The notes under the pieces were generated by a model. That model saw only the letters and a program-made list of their open reading frames with translations. It did no database searches and was not told the DNA's origin. This document shows, piece by piece, positions 52,301 through 60,679 of a stretch of 64,000 bases of DNA; positions within the stretch are counted from its first letter, which is position 1, and every line of letters starts with the position of its first letter. The position numbers were made by a program, and so were the translations under genes. This stretch comes from SB15 sp964639245 (lineage in GTDB: Bacteria > Chloroflexota > Anaerolineae > Aggregatilineales > J027). The stretch covers positions 496,001 through 560,000 of the forward strand of contig CAZXCU010000001.1 in NCBI GenBank assembly GCA_964639245.1, given 5' to 3'.

Positions 52301-52836
52301 TCTTGTTTCTCCGTGATTGCTTCTTTGATTTCAAACGAAACTTTCACCGCCAGCCCACCCATTTTCAGTGTATCGCCTTCGCAGAGAACATACCGATGGC
52401 TGGATGAGAGGCGCTCTCCATTGATGAATGTACCGTTGAGCGTGCCTAAATCTTCCACAATGACCGTCGCAGGCATCCGAATGATCCGCACATGACGGCG
52501 TGACACGCCATATTGCACCGCCCCATATGGCGCAAGGTCAATTCGCATGACATCCGTGTCAGTGACAAGCCCACGTCCCATAATGGCATGATTTTCTTTG
52601 TCAAAGTAAATATTAATCGATTTTTCCTTCTGCTCAAAAGCAAGGTGAAGATAAGCATTTTTGGGGAAATAGGCACGACGAGCAGGGGCTTGGATAACAT
52701 CTTGGGTTTCATGCGGCATGACGAGCGTTTTCTCAGCAGCTTTTACATCCCGCAGATTAAAATTACAGTGTTTACAGTGAACATCAGCCGCAGCAACAGC
52801 ATTTTTACAATGGGGACAAACCAGCAGTTCAGTCAT
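52297..52836 (-). CDS. Zinc-ribbon and FHA-domain protein
   Basis: 179 residues. An N-terminal zinc ribbon (LLVCPHCKNAVAAADVHCKHC, two C-x-x-C pairs) precedes the FHA domain (about 80-165). The FHA hallmarks are IMGRGLVTD (G-R), YGVSRRHVRI (S-x-x-H) and DLGTLNGTFINGERL (N-G-T). FHA domains bind phosphothreonine, so this is a likely reader of Ser/Thr kinases like that encoded at 47931. No signal peptide; cytoplasmic. It is coupled to the hydrolase gene downstream. Confidence 0.9.
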   Translation of the reverse strand: MTELLVCPHCKNAVAAADVHCKHCNFNLRDVKAAEKTLVMPHETQDVIQAPARRAYFPKNAYLHLAFEQKEKSINIYFDKENHAIMGRGLVTDTDVMRIDLAPYGAVQYGVSRRHVRIIRMPATVIVEDLGTLNGTFINGERLSSSHRYVLCEGDTLKMGGLAVKVSFEIKEAITEKQE

Positions 52837-52893
52837 TACACCGTGCTTTCACGCGCTTGCTTAATTTATTTTTATTATAGGGCTTTCTGGGGA

Positions 52894-52927
52894 TAAAAAA
52901 AGCGTAGATACCGTATTATCTACGCTT
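52894..52927 (-). terminator. Terminator of the sigma factor gene
   Basis: On the minus strand AAGCGTAGATA (52927-52917) pairs with TATCTACGCTT (52910-52900), eleven base pairs, then a run of T. Confidence 0.88.
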
Positions 52928-52949
52928 CCAGATAGGAGGGGAAGATTGG

Positions 52950-53885
52950 TTAATCCAACCAATCTTTAAGACCATGTTCTTTTTGCATTTCGCGCAGTTT
53001 CCGCAGCGCTTCGTGTTGCAATTGGCGGATACGTTCGCGGCTGTAGCCCATCACCTTGCCAATTTGCGCCATGCTGTGCGAAACACCGTCCTCAAAGCCG
53101 TAGTGCAGGCTGATAATCCGGGCTTCACGCGGGGGCAAACTGTCTAAGAGATAGGTCACGGCTTCAATCAGCAAGTTATTCGCGGTAATGTCTTCTGGCG
53201 GTGCGCTGTCCGAATTTTCTAAGAGTTCGGCGTAGGGGCGTTCACTTTCTTCCCCGACCAATTCATCAATCCGCACCGGATCTTGAACAACTGCAAGGGT
53301 TTGTTCAATCTGGTCAATCGAAAGTTCCATTTCGTCGGAAATTTCTTCCATCGAAGGTTCACGGCCTAAACTCTGCGAGAGTTTGTCCGACACCCGACGA
53401 ATCCGTCCCCAGCGCTGCCCTTGATTGATGGGCAGGCGAATTGTCCGACCCAGATTCCCGGCGGCGCGGGTGATGCTCTGGCGAATCCACCAAGTGGCGT
53501 AAGTGCTAAGGCGGACATTCCGGTCTGCCTCAAAACGATCCACCGCTTTGAGCAACCCCAAATTGCCTTCCTGAATGAGATCCGCTAAGGGTAGCCCACG
53601 TCCCTGATACGTTTTGGCAATTGACACCACCAAGCGCGTATTGGCTAGAATCAGCTCTTTACGGGCTTCATCCCCCATTTCCACAACATCTAAGAGGGTG
53701 TCGTATTCTTCGGGTTTGTAATTGCCTTTGTCGAGCTTACGCTGGGCCTGCTGACCGGTTTTGGCAAGCCGCGCTAAATTTTGTTCCTGTTCAGGGGTGA
53801 GGAGTTCGGAGATGGGGCGAATATCCCGGAAATAAATTTGCAGCAAATCTGAACTTGTATCATGTGCTTGATGTCTCGCTAACAT
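52950..53885 (-). CDS. RNA polymerase sigma-70 factor (RpoD/SigA-like)
   Basis: 311 residues from ATG 53885, with GGAGACAGG upstream. DLLQIYFRDI is region 1.2; NTRLVVSIAKTYQGRGLPLADLIQEGNLGLLKAVDRFE and LSTYATWWIRQSITRA are regions 2.1-2.4; region 3 follows (IRLPINQGQRWGRIRRVSDKL) and region 4.2 reads HSMAQIGKVMGYSRERIRQLQHEALRKLR. Lacking region 1.1, it is a group 1/2 type sigma factor, either the main one or a close alternative. A long AT-rich upstream region with repeats suggests it is itself regulated. Confidence 0.9.
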   Translation of the reverse strand: MLARHQAHDTSSDLLQIYFRDIRPISELLTPEQEQNLARLAKTGQQAQRKLDKGNYKPEEYDTLLDVVEMGDEARKELILANTRLVVSIAKTYQGRGLPLADLIQEGNLGLLKAVDRFEADRNVRLSTYATWWIRQSITRAAGNLGRTIRLPINQGQRWGRIRRVSDKLSQSLGREPSMEEISDEMELSIDQIEQTLAVVQDPVRIDELVGEESERPYAELLENSDSAPPEDITANNLLIEAVTYLLDSLPPREARIISLHYGFEDGVSHSMAQIGKVMGYSRERIRQLQHEALRKLREMQKEHGLKDWLD

Positions 53886-53930
53886 TTCCTGTCTCCTACA
53901 CGACTTATCTTATAAACGAAACTTTTTGCT

Positions 53931-53948
53931 TGTTTAGATTGTTTAGAT
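53931..53948. repeat. Tandem TGTTTAGAT repeat upstream of the sigma factor gene
   Basis: Two exact adjacent nine-base copies, 46-63 bases before the sigma gene's ATG on its upstream side. May be a regulator site. Confidence 0.5.
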
Positions 53949-53998
53949 AGTAATGAATTTCACAAAGTCTATTCGGCAAAATCGTAACTGTCTAATCT

Positions 53999-54010
53999 AT
54001 GATTAATCAT
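53999..54010. promoter_or_regulatory. Palindrome ATGATTAATCAT upstream of the sigma factor gene
   Basis: Perfect 12-base palindrome about 115 bases before the sigma gene start, in an AT-rich 340-base gap. Possible operator. The remaining gap holds no convincing gene; a 37-codon TTG frame at 54097-54210 runs into a terminator and is rejected. Confidence 0.4.
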
Positions 54011-54187
54011 ATCATGAACAACTCTTGAAAAAAAGTTGTACAAAGTATTTTTTCACAAAATTTTAATCTTTTATACACGCTGAACTTAAATTACCCTTGA
54101 AACAAACGCAAAATCCGCTTGATGAACAAGTGGAAAGCATGTTCTACAGCTTAGATGAGATTTATGAAAAACTTATTACGGAGAAGT

Positions 54188-54217
54188 TAAAAAAGCCCTA
54201 CTCATTTTAGTAGGGCT
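54188..54217 (-). terminator. Terminator of the sulfite-oxidase-like gene
   Basis: On the minus strand AGCCCTACT (54217-54209) pairs with AGTAGGGCT (54202-54194), loop AAAATG, followed by TTTTTT. Confidence 0.88.
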
Positions 54218-54226
54218 GGAGATGGT

Positions 54227-54880
54227 TTAGAAAAAGCTACGGCGCATCCGTTCTTCGCTCCACACATTCGCGGTCATACTGTACCCCGCATTTTCCCAGA
54301 AGCCAGCGCGGTCTTCGGCGGTGAATTCCAATCCGCGCAGCCATTTTCCCCCCTTCCACAGATAGCGGTCGGCGGTGGATTTTTGGGCCGGCACAGCGCC
54401 CATCAAGCCGCGCAAGGGATAGCCGTGTTCTGGCTCTAGCGGTTCACCCGCATAGCGATAGGCCATCAAAAAATTATCCGCGAGCATCGCTTCAATCGGC
54501 AGATTGACGGTGAACCCAAATTCGCAATGCTGAATACAATATTTCGCTTCGGGTTTAAGTTTGATCAACCCTGCGTCCAGCATATCCTTGAGATGCACCC
54601 CTTCCCAGAGGGTATCAAATTTGCTCCAACGGGTTACACAGTGAATATCAAGGGTCGTTTGGCGGGTGGGCAAAGCGGTAAATTCGTTCCATGTGAAGGT
54701 TTTTTCTTCCTCCACCAATCCCCAGAAGCGAATTTTCCAATCGTTTAAGTTTTCGTACACAGGCACTGGGCCATAATGCAGCACTGGAAATTTGAGCGTG
54801 AGCGATTGTCCGGGAGGCAGACGATCCTGCTCTTTAACCGTTTTTTCTAACTTACGACGTTCTTCAAATTCTTTGAACAT
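54227..54880 (-). CDS. Sulfite-oxidase-like molybdopterin oxidoreductase
   Basis: 217 residues from ATG 54880 (GGAGCG upstream). LDIHCVTRWSKFDTLWEGV holds the Cys that ligates molybdenum in the sulfite oxidase/YedY family; NLPIEAMLADNFLMAYRYAGEPLEPEHGYPLRGLM and WKGGKWLRGLEF are conserved molybdopterin-binding segments. It lacks the dimerisation and haem domains of eukaryotic sulfite oxidase and has no Tat or Sec signal, so it is probably cytoplasmic, unlike MsrP/YedY. Substrate unknown. Single gene. Confidence 0.87.
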   Translation of the reverse strand: MFKEFEERRKLEKTVKEQDRLPPGQSLTLKFPVLHYGPVPVYENLNDWKIRFWGLVEEEKTFTWNEFTALPTRQTTLDIHCVTRWSKFDTLWEGVHLKDMLDAGLIKLKPEAKYCIQHCEFGFTVNLPIEAMLADNFLMAYRYAGEPLEPEHGYPLRGLMGAVPAQKSTADRYLWKGGKWLRGLEFTAEDRAGFWENAGYSMTANVWSEERMRRSFF

Positions 54881-54956
54881 ACAACGCGCTCCAATCCAAA
54901 AACAGTAGGAAGCCTAACGCTTCCTACTCAGATAGTATCATCATCGGGCAAAAATG

Positions 54957-56153
54957 TTACGCAAGCTGCCGTTCGGGGATTAAGTCGAGATTTTGCCCCA
55001 CCCGTTCAAACGCCACCAGCGCCCGTTCGAGCATCTCAATGGTATGTGTGGCGGTGTAGCTCGTCCGCAGTAGGCTTTGTTTGGGCGGCACCCCCGGCGG
55101 CACCACCGGATTGCAATACACACCGTTTTCAATCAGCGCTTTCCATGCAATGCCGGTGCGGTATTCATCGCCAATGAACACCGGAATAATCGGGGTGTTG
55201 GACTGCCCGATGTTATAACCGAGCGCTCTGAGACCTTCGCGCATGAAATTGGCATTTTCCCACAATTTGTCAATGTGGTGGGGTTCGGTTTCCATGATTT
55301 CCAACGCGGCTAATGCGGAGGCTGCGTTGGAAGGGGGAATACTCGCCGAAAAAATAATCGAACGGGCATGGTGCTGAATGTAGTGAATCACATCAGCATC
55401 CCCTGCCACAAATCCGCCCAGTGAGGCAAACGATTTAGAGAAAGTTCCGGTGATTAAATCCACTTGGTCAGTTAGCCCAAAATGCGCGGCGGTTCCGCGT
55501 CCCCCGCCCAAAACGCCAATGCTGTGCGCGTCGTCCACCATCAGCCGTGCGCCATGTTTTTTACAGACGGCGACCACCGCTTCAATGGGCGCAATTTCGC
55601 CACCCATACTGTAAATCCCATCAATGACGACCAATTTGCCCGCGTCTTGGGGCAACCCCGCCAACACACGGTCTAGGCTTTCCATGTCATTGTGAACAAA
55701 GCGTTTCATTTCGCCAAAGGACAAAAACCCACCGTCCACAATACAGGCATGGGCTTCTTTGTCCACGACCACATAATCGCCCTTTTGGACAATCGCGCTA
55801 ATCGCGCCTAGATTGGTTTGGTAGCCTGTCGGGAAAACCAGTGCGGCTTCTTTGCCGACCCATTGCGCCAAGCGGCGGTCAAGTTCAAGGTGCAAATCCA
55901 GCGTGCCATTCAAATAGCGGCTGCCCGTGCAACTGGTTCCATATTTTTCAACGGCCTCAATCGCCGCTTGTTTCACCCGCGGGTCGCTGGTCAAGCCAAG
56001 ATAGTTATTAGAGCCGAGCATGATCACTTCATGCCCTTGAAAGTAGGCAATATTGCCTTCGGAACGTTCTAATGCTTGAAAATAGGGATACAACCCCAGT
56101 TCCATTGCTTCTTTGGCTCTCGTAAAGCCCGAAACTTTATCAAATAAATCCAT
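54957..56153 (-). CDS. Alpha-oxoamine synthase, serine palmitoyltransferase-like
   Basis: 398 residues, AAGGAAA upstream. The PLP Lys is in GTFSKSFASLGG (about residue 240); the Asp pairing with the pyridine N is in VDDAHSIGVLGGGRGTA. GLYPYFQALE, MLGSNNYLGLTSDPRV, YGTSCTGSRYLNGTLDLH and IIFSASIPPS recall bacterial serine palmitoyltransferases such as that of Bacteroides more than BioF or Kbl. The reaction would join an acyl-CoA to an amino acid (serine, glycine or alanine) with loss of CO2; 3-ketosphinganine synthesis is a reasonable guess. Kbl or BioF activity is the alternative. No sphingolipid genes adjoin it. Confidence 0.82.
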   Translation of the reverse strand: MDLFDKVSGFTRAKEAMELGLYPYFQALERSEGNIAYFQGHEVIMLGSNNYLGLTSDPRVKQAAIEAVEKYGTSCTGSRYLNGTLDLHLELDRRLAQWVGKEAALVFPTGYQTNLGAISAIVQKGDYVVVDKEAHACIVDGGFLSFGEMKRFVHNDMESLDRVLAGLPQDAGKLVVIDGIYSMGGEIAPIEAVVAVCKKHGARLMVDDAHSIGVLGGGRGTAAHFGLTDQVDLITGTFSKSFASLGGFVAGDADVIHYIQHHARSIIFSASIPPSNAASALAALEIMETEPHHIDKLWENANFMREGLRALGYNIGQSNTPIIPVFIGDEYRTGIAWKALIENGVYCNPVVPPGVPPKQSLLRTSYTATHTIEMLERALVAFERVGQNLDLIPERQLA

Positions 56154-56240
56154 GAGTTTTTCCTTACGCTACCCTCACCTCGCCAGCCTGCAATTCTATC
56201 AGACAGACTGCCCACTTGCGAGATTTACGGACGATTTGTG

Positions 56241-56768
56241 TCAACTCGCTAAACGCACTGCCATTAATAACCCTACGATGGTTTTTGCGTCACGAATTTC
56301 ACCCGATTCAATCATCGCAAGCGCCCGATTCAGTGGAGTCGGAATCACCTCAATAATTTCATCTTCGTCTTTCTCTAAAGTCGCTGGACGCAAATCCCGT
56401 GCTACGAACAGGTGAATATATTCACTGGTGATGCCCGGTGCGACGTAAAATCCGCTCAAAGGGGTCAGGCTTCCGGGGAAAAAGCCGGCTTCTTCCTGTA
56501 ATTCGCGTTCGGCACACAGGCGCGGGTCTTCTTCTGGTTCAAGGGTTCCCGCCGGAATTTCGTACAGGTAGGCATCGGCAGACAGGCGGTACTGACGAAT
56601 TAAAATCACCTGCTCATCGTCGGTGAAAGGCACAATCGCCACTGCGCCGGGATGTTGCATCGAGATTTTGTGGCGGATTGCGCCGTTGGGGAGGCGGATT
56701 TCTTTTTCGGCAAGGATAATGTTGTCTTGGGTGTAAATGGTTTTGCTGCTCAAAATTTCAAGCGACAT
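56241..56768 (-). CDS. Nudix hydrolase (ADP-ribose pyrophosphatase-like)
   Basis: 175 residues from ATG 56768; the frame continues upstream to 56948 but overlaps the LysM gene and its terminator. The Nudix box is complete: G-T-L-E-P-E-E then A-E-R-E-L-Q-E-E-A-G-F (about residues 85-107). The surrounding strands (VAIVPFTDDEQVILIRQYRL, YEIPAGTLEPEED) match the ADP-ribose/GDP-mannose pyrophosphatase (NudF) type. It would cleave nucleoside diphosphate derivatives with Mg2+. It lies next to, but is not clearly co-transcribed with, the oxoamine synthase gene. Confidence 0.88.
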   Translation of the reverse strand: MSLEILSSKTIYTQDNIILAEKEIRLPNGAIRHKISMQHPGAVAIVPFTDDEQVILIRQYRLSADAYLYEIPAGTLEPEEDPRLCAERELQEEAGFFPGSLTPLSGFYVAPGITSEYIHLFVARDLRPATLEKDEDEIIEVIPTPLNRALAMIESGEIRDAKTIVGLLMAVRLAS

Positions 56769-56798
56769 GATGCCTCTTTCTTTGGGTCTCTCAAAATA

Positions 56799-56827
56799 TA
56801 AAAAAAGGTGGCCTGTATGCCACCTTT
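56799..56827 (-). terminator. Terminator of the LysM lipoprotein gene
   Basis: On the minus strand AAAGGTGGC (56827-56819) pairs with GCCACCTTT (56812-56804), then T residues. It lies 30 bases before the Nudix ATG. Confidence 0.85.
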
Positions 56828-56859
56828 CAGATTGATAAGCTGCTGAGTCGGTACGCGAT

Positions 56860-58371
56860 TTACTGCCCCTGTGGTGTCCATGTGGGGGTGAAGATTTGCT
56901 GCTGCGGGACAACCTGCTGGGTGGGCGCAACGGTGGGTTGCACCACATTAGTTTGTGGGACAGCCGTCAATTGAGTCGGTGGGCCGGGAATGGTAATCAA
57001 CTGGCCTTCGCTAATCACGTTCATGTTGGTGATTTGCGGGTTGGCGTTGAGAATTTCGCGCATGGTCACACCGTAACGCACCGAGAGTTTGTAAATGTTG
57101 TCCCCTGCGACCACTGTATAGGTGAATGGCCCGGCGCTATTGCTGGTTGCGCCTGCCCCGCCTGCACCCGCAGGAATAGGCGTGGCGGTTGAGCCGGGAA
57201 TCGCGGTGGGGGTAATCTGACCGCAACCGGGGATGGTAATTTCATATCCTGCACGGATTAAATCAGGATTGACAATCGCATTGTTCGGGTGGTTGGCAAT
57301 TTGCTGGATAGTCAAATTATACCGACGGGCAATCTGGCTTAAGGTTTCGCCAATTTGCACCAGATATTGGCAGTCGCTGGTCGCCACCGTGGGCGCAGCT
57401 GTCACCGAAATCGGGGTTTGCCCGGTGATCGTGAGATTGGGGTCAGCCGTGGGTTGTACCACCCCGCCTGCCTGCTGCGTCTGGAAGGCCGATTGAGTCG
57501 CTGCCGCATTTTGCAAAATCGCCGTCGCGGTCATCTGGTTGACGGTCAATCCCGCCGGGGGAGTCTGGGTGGGAACTTGAGCCAGTTCAACGGTGGTCGC
57601 GCTGGCAATCGGTTCTGCTCCACCTTGCCCAAATTCTTCAGTCGGGGCGGCGGCTTGATTGTTAATATTGGCGGCTACGTTTAACGGAACCGTCGTTAAA
57701 GTCGGCCCTACACCCGTCGCAGCCACCCCCTGATTCACCGCCGGAAGCGGCGTGTTGCTTGGCGCAGGGGTATTCGTGCTGGTGGGTTCAGGCGTGTTGG
57801 TTGGAATATCCGTATTGGTGGGAGAAGGCAGCAAGGTATTGGTCGGTTGCAGTGTATTCGTGCTGGTCGGTTCAACCGCTACCATCACTTCCTGGGTCGG
57901 TTCGCCTAAGGGTTGTGCTTCACCCGCCGGGGTCTCTGTGAAATCCGGCCCTCCGCCCTGACCATCAGGAATCGGGGTAAAGGTGGCCCCACCCGCCAAG
58001 CCGACTGAACGGGTTGGAATATCCGTCGGGGTGCTGCTGACTGCCGAAGTAGCTGTCAAAGTAATCGTAGCTGTGTGGGTTGCAGTTGATGTTGCGCTTG
58101 GTTCAATGGTGTTCGTTGCTGTGCTGGTTGCGGTTGCCACCAGTGCCTGTTCGGTGACTTCTTCCGTCACTTCGGCGGTGACTTCCAATGTTGCCGTTTC
58201 GTTTACGGGCAGAGTCGTCACAGGGGTCACTTGAGTCGTGTCCACAGCAATATTCGGGTTGCTTGCCAGACTCACCGGCTCACCCGTCGGATTTACACTC
58301 GCCGCATTTTTAAAACATGCGCTGAGGGTAAACATCAAAATCACCAAAAGCGGAACCGTCAATTTCTGCAT
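56860..58371 (-). CDS. LysM-domain lipoprotein with long Thr/Pro linker
   Basis: 503 residues, GAGGAG upstream. Signal VPLLVILMFTLSACFK has a lipobox (Cys19). A linker of about 320 residues rich in Thr, Pro, Ser and Gln (NTLQPTNTLLPSPTNT) leads to two LysM domains, about 334-385 (YLVQIGETLSQIARRYNLT...ITIPGC) and 418-470 (YTVVAGDNIYKLSVRYGVT...LITIPGP). LysM binds N-acetylglucosamine polymers, so it should tie the membrane to peptidoglycan or another glycan. No catalytic domain is attached. It ends with a Gln/Pro-rich tail. Confidence 0.9.
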   Translation of the reverse strand: MQKLTVPLLVILMFTLSACFKNAASVNPTGEPVSLASNPNIAVDTTQVTPVTTLPVNETATLEVTAEVTEEVTEQALVATATSTATNTIEPSATSTATHTATITLTATSAVSSTPTDIPTRSVGLAGGATFTPIPDGQGGGPDFTETPAGEAQPLGEPTQEVMVAVEPTSTNTLQPTNTLLPSPTNTDIPTNTPEPTSTNTPAPSNTPLPAVNQGVAATGVGPTLTTVPLNVAANINNQAAAPTEEFGQGGAEPIASATTVELAQVPTQTPPAGLTVNQMTATAILQNAAATQSAFQTQQAGGVVQPTADPNLTITGQTPISVTAAPTVATSDCQYLVQIGETLSQIARRYNLTIQQIANHPNNAIVNPDLIRAGYEITIPGCGQITPTAIPGSTATPIPAGAGGAGATSNSAGPFTYTVVAGDNIYKLSVRYGVTMREILNANPQITNMNVISEGQLITIPGPPTQLTAVPQTNVVQPTVAPTQQVVPQQQIFTPTWTPQGQ

Positions 58372-58379
58372 AGCAGCTT

Positions 58380-58737
58380 CTCCTCAAACTTCATGCAGTT
58401 TACCATTTGACGTAGGGTGCGGCAAGTTGTGCGTTCATTCTGCTGGTTAAATATTCCAAACCTCAGCTTATACGTGTGTGATAGCCTCTCAAACCTTCTC
58501 ATTTTAGATGGGAATAAGATGCCTATAGCCTCATCAAATTTGGCGACTTTGAACGTATAAAATATGAAACCGTCTTCATGATTTTAAATCCACAACTTTC
58601 TTTTAATGCGTTGCATGGAGTAAGACTCTTTGGAAAAAGACAGACGCGACTTGTAGAATCCCGTCCCTACTTTTCGAGTCTCACGAGGTGTATAGGTTAG
58701 ATGAAGCAATCGCGCAGTTGGGCAGACTACGCTAAAC
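58380..58737. other. Intergenic region with REP-like half-site
   Basis: A stretch of over 350 bases without a gene. It includes a CGTCCCTAC half-site near 58665, like the borders of the other intergenic repeats. Nothing else was recognised; the promoter for the next gene follows at 58762. Confidence 0.4.
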
Positions 58738-58761
58738 TTCATCAGATTTTAGTAACTCTGT

Positions 58762-58770
58762 GCTATAAAC
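58762..58770 (+). promoter_or_regulatory. Extended -10 promoter of the SBP gene
   Basis: TGCTATAAA, 35 bases before ATG 58805; GAGGAGGCC forms the ribosome-binding site. Confidence 0.55.
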
Positions 58771-58804
58771 TGAGTAATCCAAATTTTTTCTGAGGAGGCC
58801 AAAG

Positions 58805-60586
58805 ATGGTCAATAGACTATTGCGATTCACGCTCATTTTAAGTGTGCTAGCGGCGCTGCTGCCGATGGGCATTTTGTTTGCCGAAAATGAAACCACTCTC
58901 CCCTCGGCAGGGTCAGCCCAGCAAAGCGACAATCCGGTGACATCGTATTTCACCAGCGAAACAAATGTCTCCACGCTTGACCCCGCCAGAGGCGAAGATA
59001 ATTTGTCCATCAACTGGATTGAAAATATGTTTTTGGGGCTTACCAACAACAACCCCCTGAATAATTTTGATATTCAACCGGAACTTGCCAGTTCGTTTGA
59101 AATTGGCGACGGTGGGAAACTGTGGACATTTCAAATTCGTACCGATGTCCCCTGGGTACGTTACACCCCATCCACCGGAGAAGCCGAAATTATTGATTAT
59201 GTGACCGCCGGTGATATTGAATGGTCAATCAAACGTGCCTGTGACCCGCGCTTGGGCAGTCGCTACAGTTCCATTATCGCGGGGGTGATTGCGGGTTGCG
59301 ATGTGCTGAACAGCAGCGACCCTGCCGATGTGACCGATGAACTGGTGTGGGGCGATACAGTTAAAGTGGACGCGCCCGATGATGCAACCCTGATTATCGA
59401 ACTGCGCTATCCGGCGACCTTCTTTTTCTCGATGACTTCCCTGTGGACACTTCGTCCGGTGCATCCCGAAACCGTGCAAGAATTTGGCGATAACTGGACA
59501 GACCCCGGCACGATTGTTTCCAACGGGCCGTATTTGCTGGAAGAAATTGTCCCGGATGTGCGTCGTGTGGCGGTGGTTAATCCGCATATTCCCGCCGATT
59601 TACGCGGCCCCGGCAACGTAGAACGGATTGAAATTAACAATGTGCGCGATGGCAACACGAACTACAACCTGTTTTTGAACAGTCAGGTAGACATCACCGG
59701 GATTCCGCCTGCCGAATTGGAAAGCGTGCGGAACGACCCCTCATTTGCCGAGCAGATTGTCCCCAACACCGATATTTCTGTGTCCTATATTGCGTTTGAC
59801 CAATCCAAACCGCCGTTTGATGATGTGCATTTGCGTCGGGCTTTTGCCGCTGTTTTTGACCGTGAAGCGTATATCGAATCGATTGCGCTGGGGCAGGGCG
59901 AACCGATTTATCATTTCACCCCGCCCGGCATGTTTGGTGCGCCCGCATCCCTCAATGATCCTGGCATCGCTTTTAATCTGGATTATGCTCAGGAACAACT
60001 TGCCCTCAGTGCCTATCCCAACTGCGAAGGACTGCCCCCCATTAGCGCTGTGTCGAGTGGTTCAGATACGTTTGAATTTTTGATTAACGCGGCAGAACAA
60101 TATCTGGGCTGTGACCCGAACAACTTCACGATTGAAGAAACCGAATTTTCTGTGCTGCTGGAATTGATTGATTACGACCAACCTTCCCAGAATCGCCCGC
60201 ATATGTGGTCGCTGGCATGGGGGCCGGATTATCCCGACGCGAATAACTGGGTGGGGGATGTGATTTCCTGCTATAAAGACAACAATTTCCAGCGTCCTTG
60301 CACCGAATTAGACGATTTGATTGAAGCCGCCGCCCGTGAACTTGACCCCGAAACCCGTGTCGAACGCTATTTTGAAATTGAAGCCCAGCTTTTCGGACGC
60401 GAACAGGATGGTCAGGTGGTGGTGGAAGGCGAAATGCCGTTTGTCCCGCTAGCGCTTTCTGGCGGGTTCTACCTTGTCCAACCGTGGTATGAAGGGCCTT
60501 TTGCCACCGATGGCATTATCGGTGGTTCGCACTGGGATTGGCGCACAGTGAACCAAGAAATGCAGCAGGCCGCACGCGGCGAATAG
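58805..60586 (+). CDS. Peptide-type ABC transporter substrate-binding protein (SBP family 5)
   Basis: 593 residues. An N-terminal signal (LLRFTLILSVLAALLPMGILFA) lacks a lipobox Cys. SETNVSTLDPARGED, IQPELASSFEIGDGGKLWTFQIR, SNGPYLLEEIVPD, VSYIAFDQSKPPFDDVHLRRAFAAVFDREAYI and WSLAWGPDYPDANNW are the conserved blocks of family 5 solute-binding proteins (oligopeptide/dipeptide/nickel). It should bind a peptide or similar solute outside the cell. No permease or ATPase genes adjoin it; a strong terminator follows, so it is an orphan receptor. Confidence 0.9.
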   Translation: MVNRLLRFTLILSVLAALLPMGILFAENETTLPSAGSAQQSDNPVTSYFTSETNVSTLDPARGEDNLSINWIENMFLGLTNNNPLNNFDIQPELASSFEIGDGGKLWTFQIRTDVPWVRYTPSTGEAEIIDYVTAGDIEWSIKRACDPRLGSRYSSIIAGVIAGCDVLNSSDPADVTDELVWGDTVKVDAPDDATLIIELRYPATFFFSMTSLWTLRPVHPETVQEFGDNWTDPGTIVSNGPYLLEEIVPDVRRVAVVNPHIPADLRGPGNVERIEINNVRDGNTNYNLFLNSQVDITGIPPAELESVRNDPSFAEQIVPNTDISVSYIAFDQSKPPFDDVHLRRAFAAVFDREAYIESIALGQGEPIYHFTPPGMFGAPASLNDPGIAFNLDYAQEQLALSAYPNCEGLPPISAVSSGSDTFEFLINAAEQYLGCDPNNFTIEETEFSVLLELIDYDQPSQNRPHMWSLAWGPDYPDANNWVGDVISCYKDNNFQRPCTELDDLIEAAARELDPETRVERYFEIEAQLFGREQDGQVVVEGEMPFVPLALSGGFYLVQPWYEGPFATDGIIGGSHWDWRTVNQEMQQAARGE

Positions 60587-60612
60587 GACTCCTACCCTAT
60601 AGGCAATTTTGC

Positions 60613-60655
60613 GCCCGAAGTTGTACACTAGAGACAGCTTCGGGCTTTTATTTTT
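60613..60655 (+). terminator. Terminator of the SBP gene
   Basis: GCCCGAAGTTGT (60613-60624) pairs with ACAGCTTCGGGC (60634-60645), twelve pairs with one G-U, followed by TTTTATTTTT. Confidence 0.9.
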
Positions 60656-60679
60656 GTGTACCACAAGGATTTTTCTCAA

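Noticed and set aside
54097..54210. 37-codon TTG frame upstream of the sigma factor region
   Set aside because: Runs into the terminator hairpin of the opposite gene, has no ribosome-binding site and no family likeness.
56769..56948. N-terminal extension of the Nudix protein
   Set aside because: The added residues are Ser/Pro/Arg-rich antisense-like sequence overlapping the LysM gene and its terminator; ATG 56768 begins the conserved fold.
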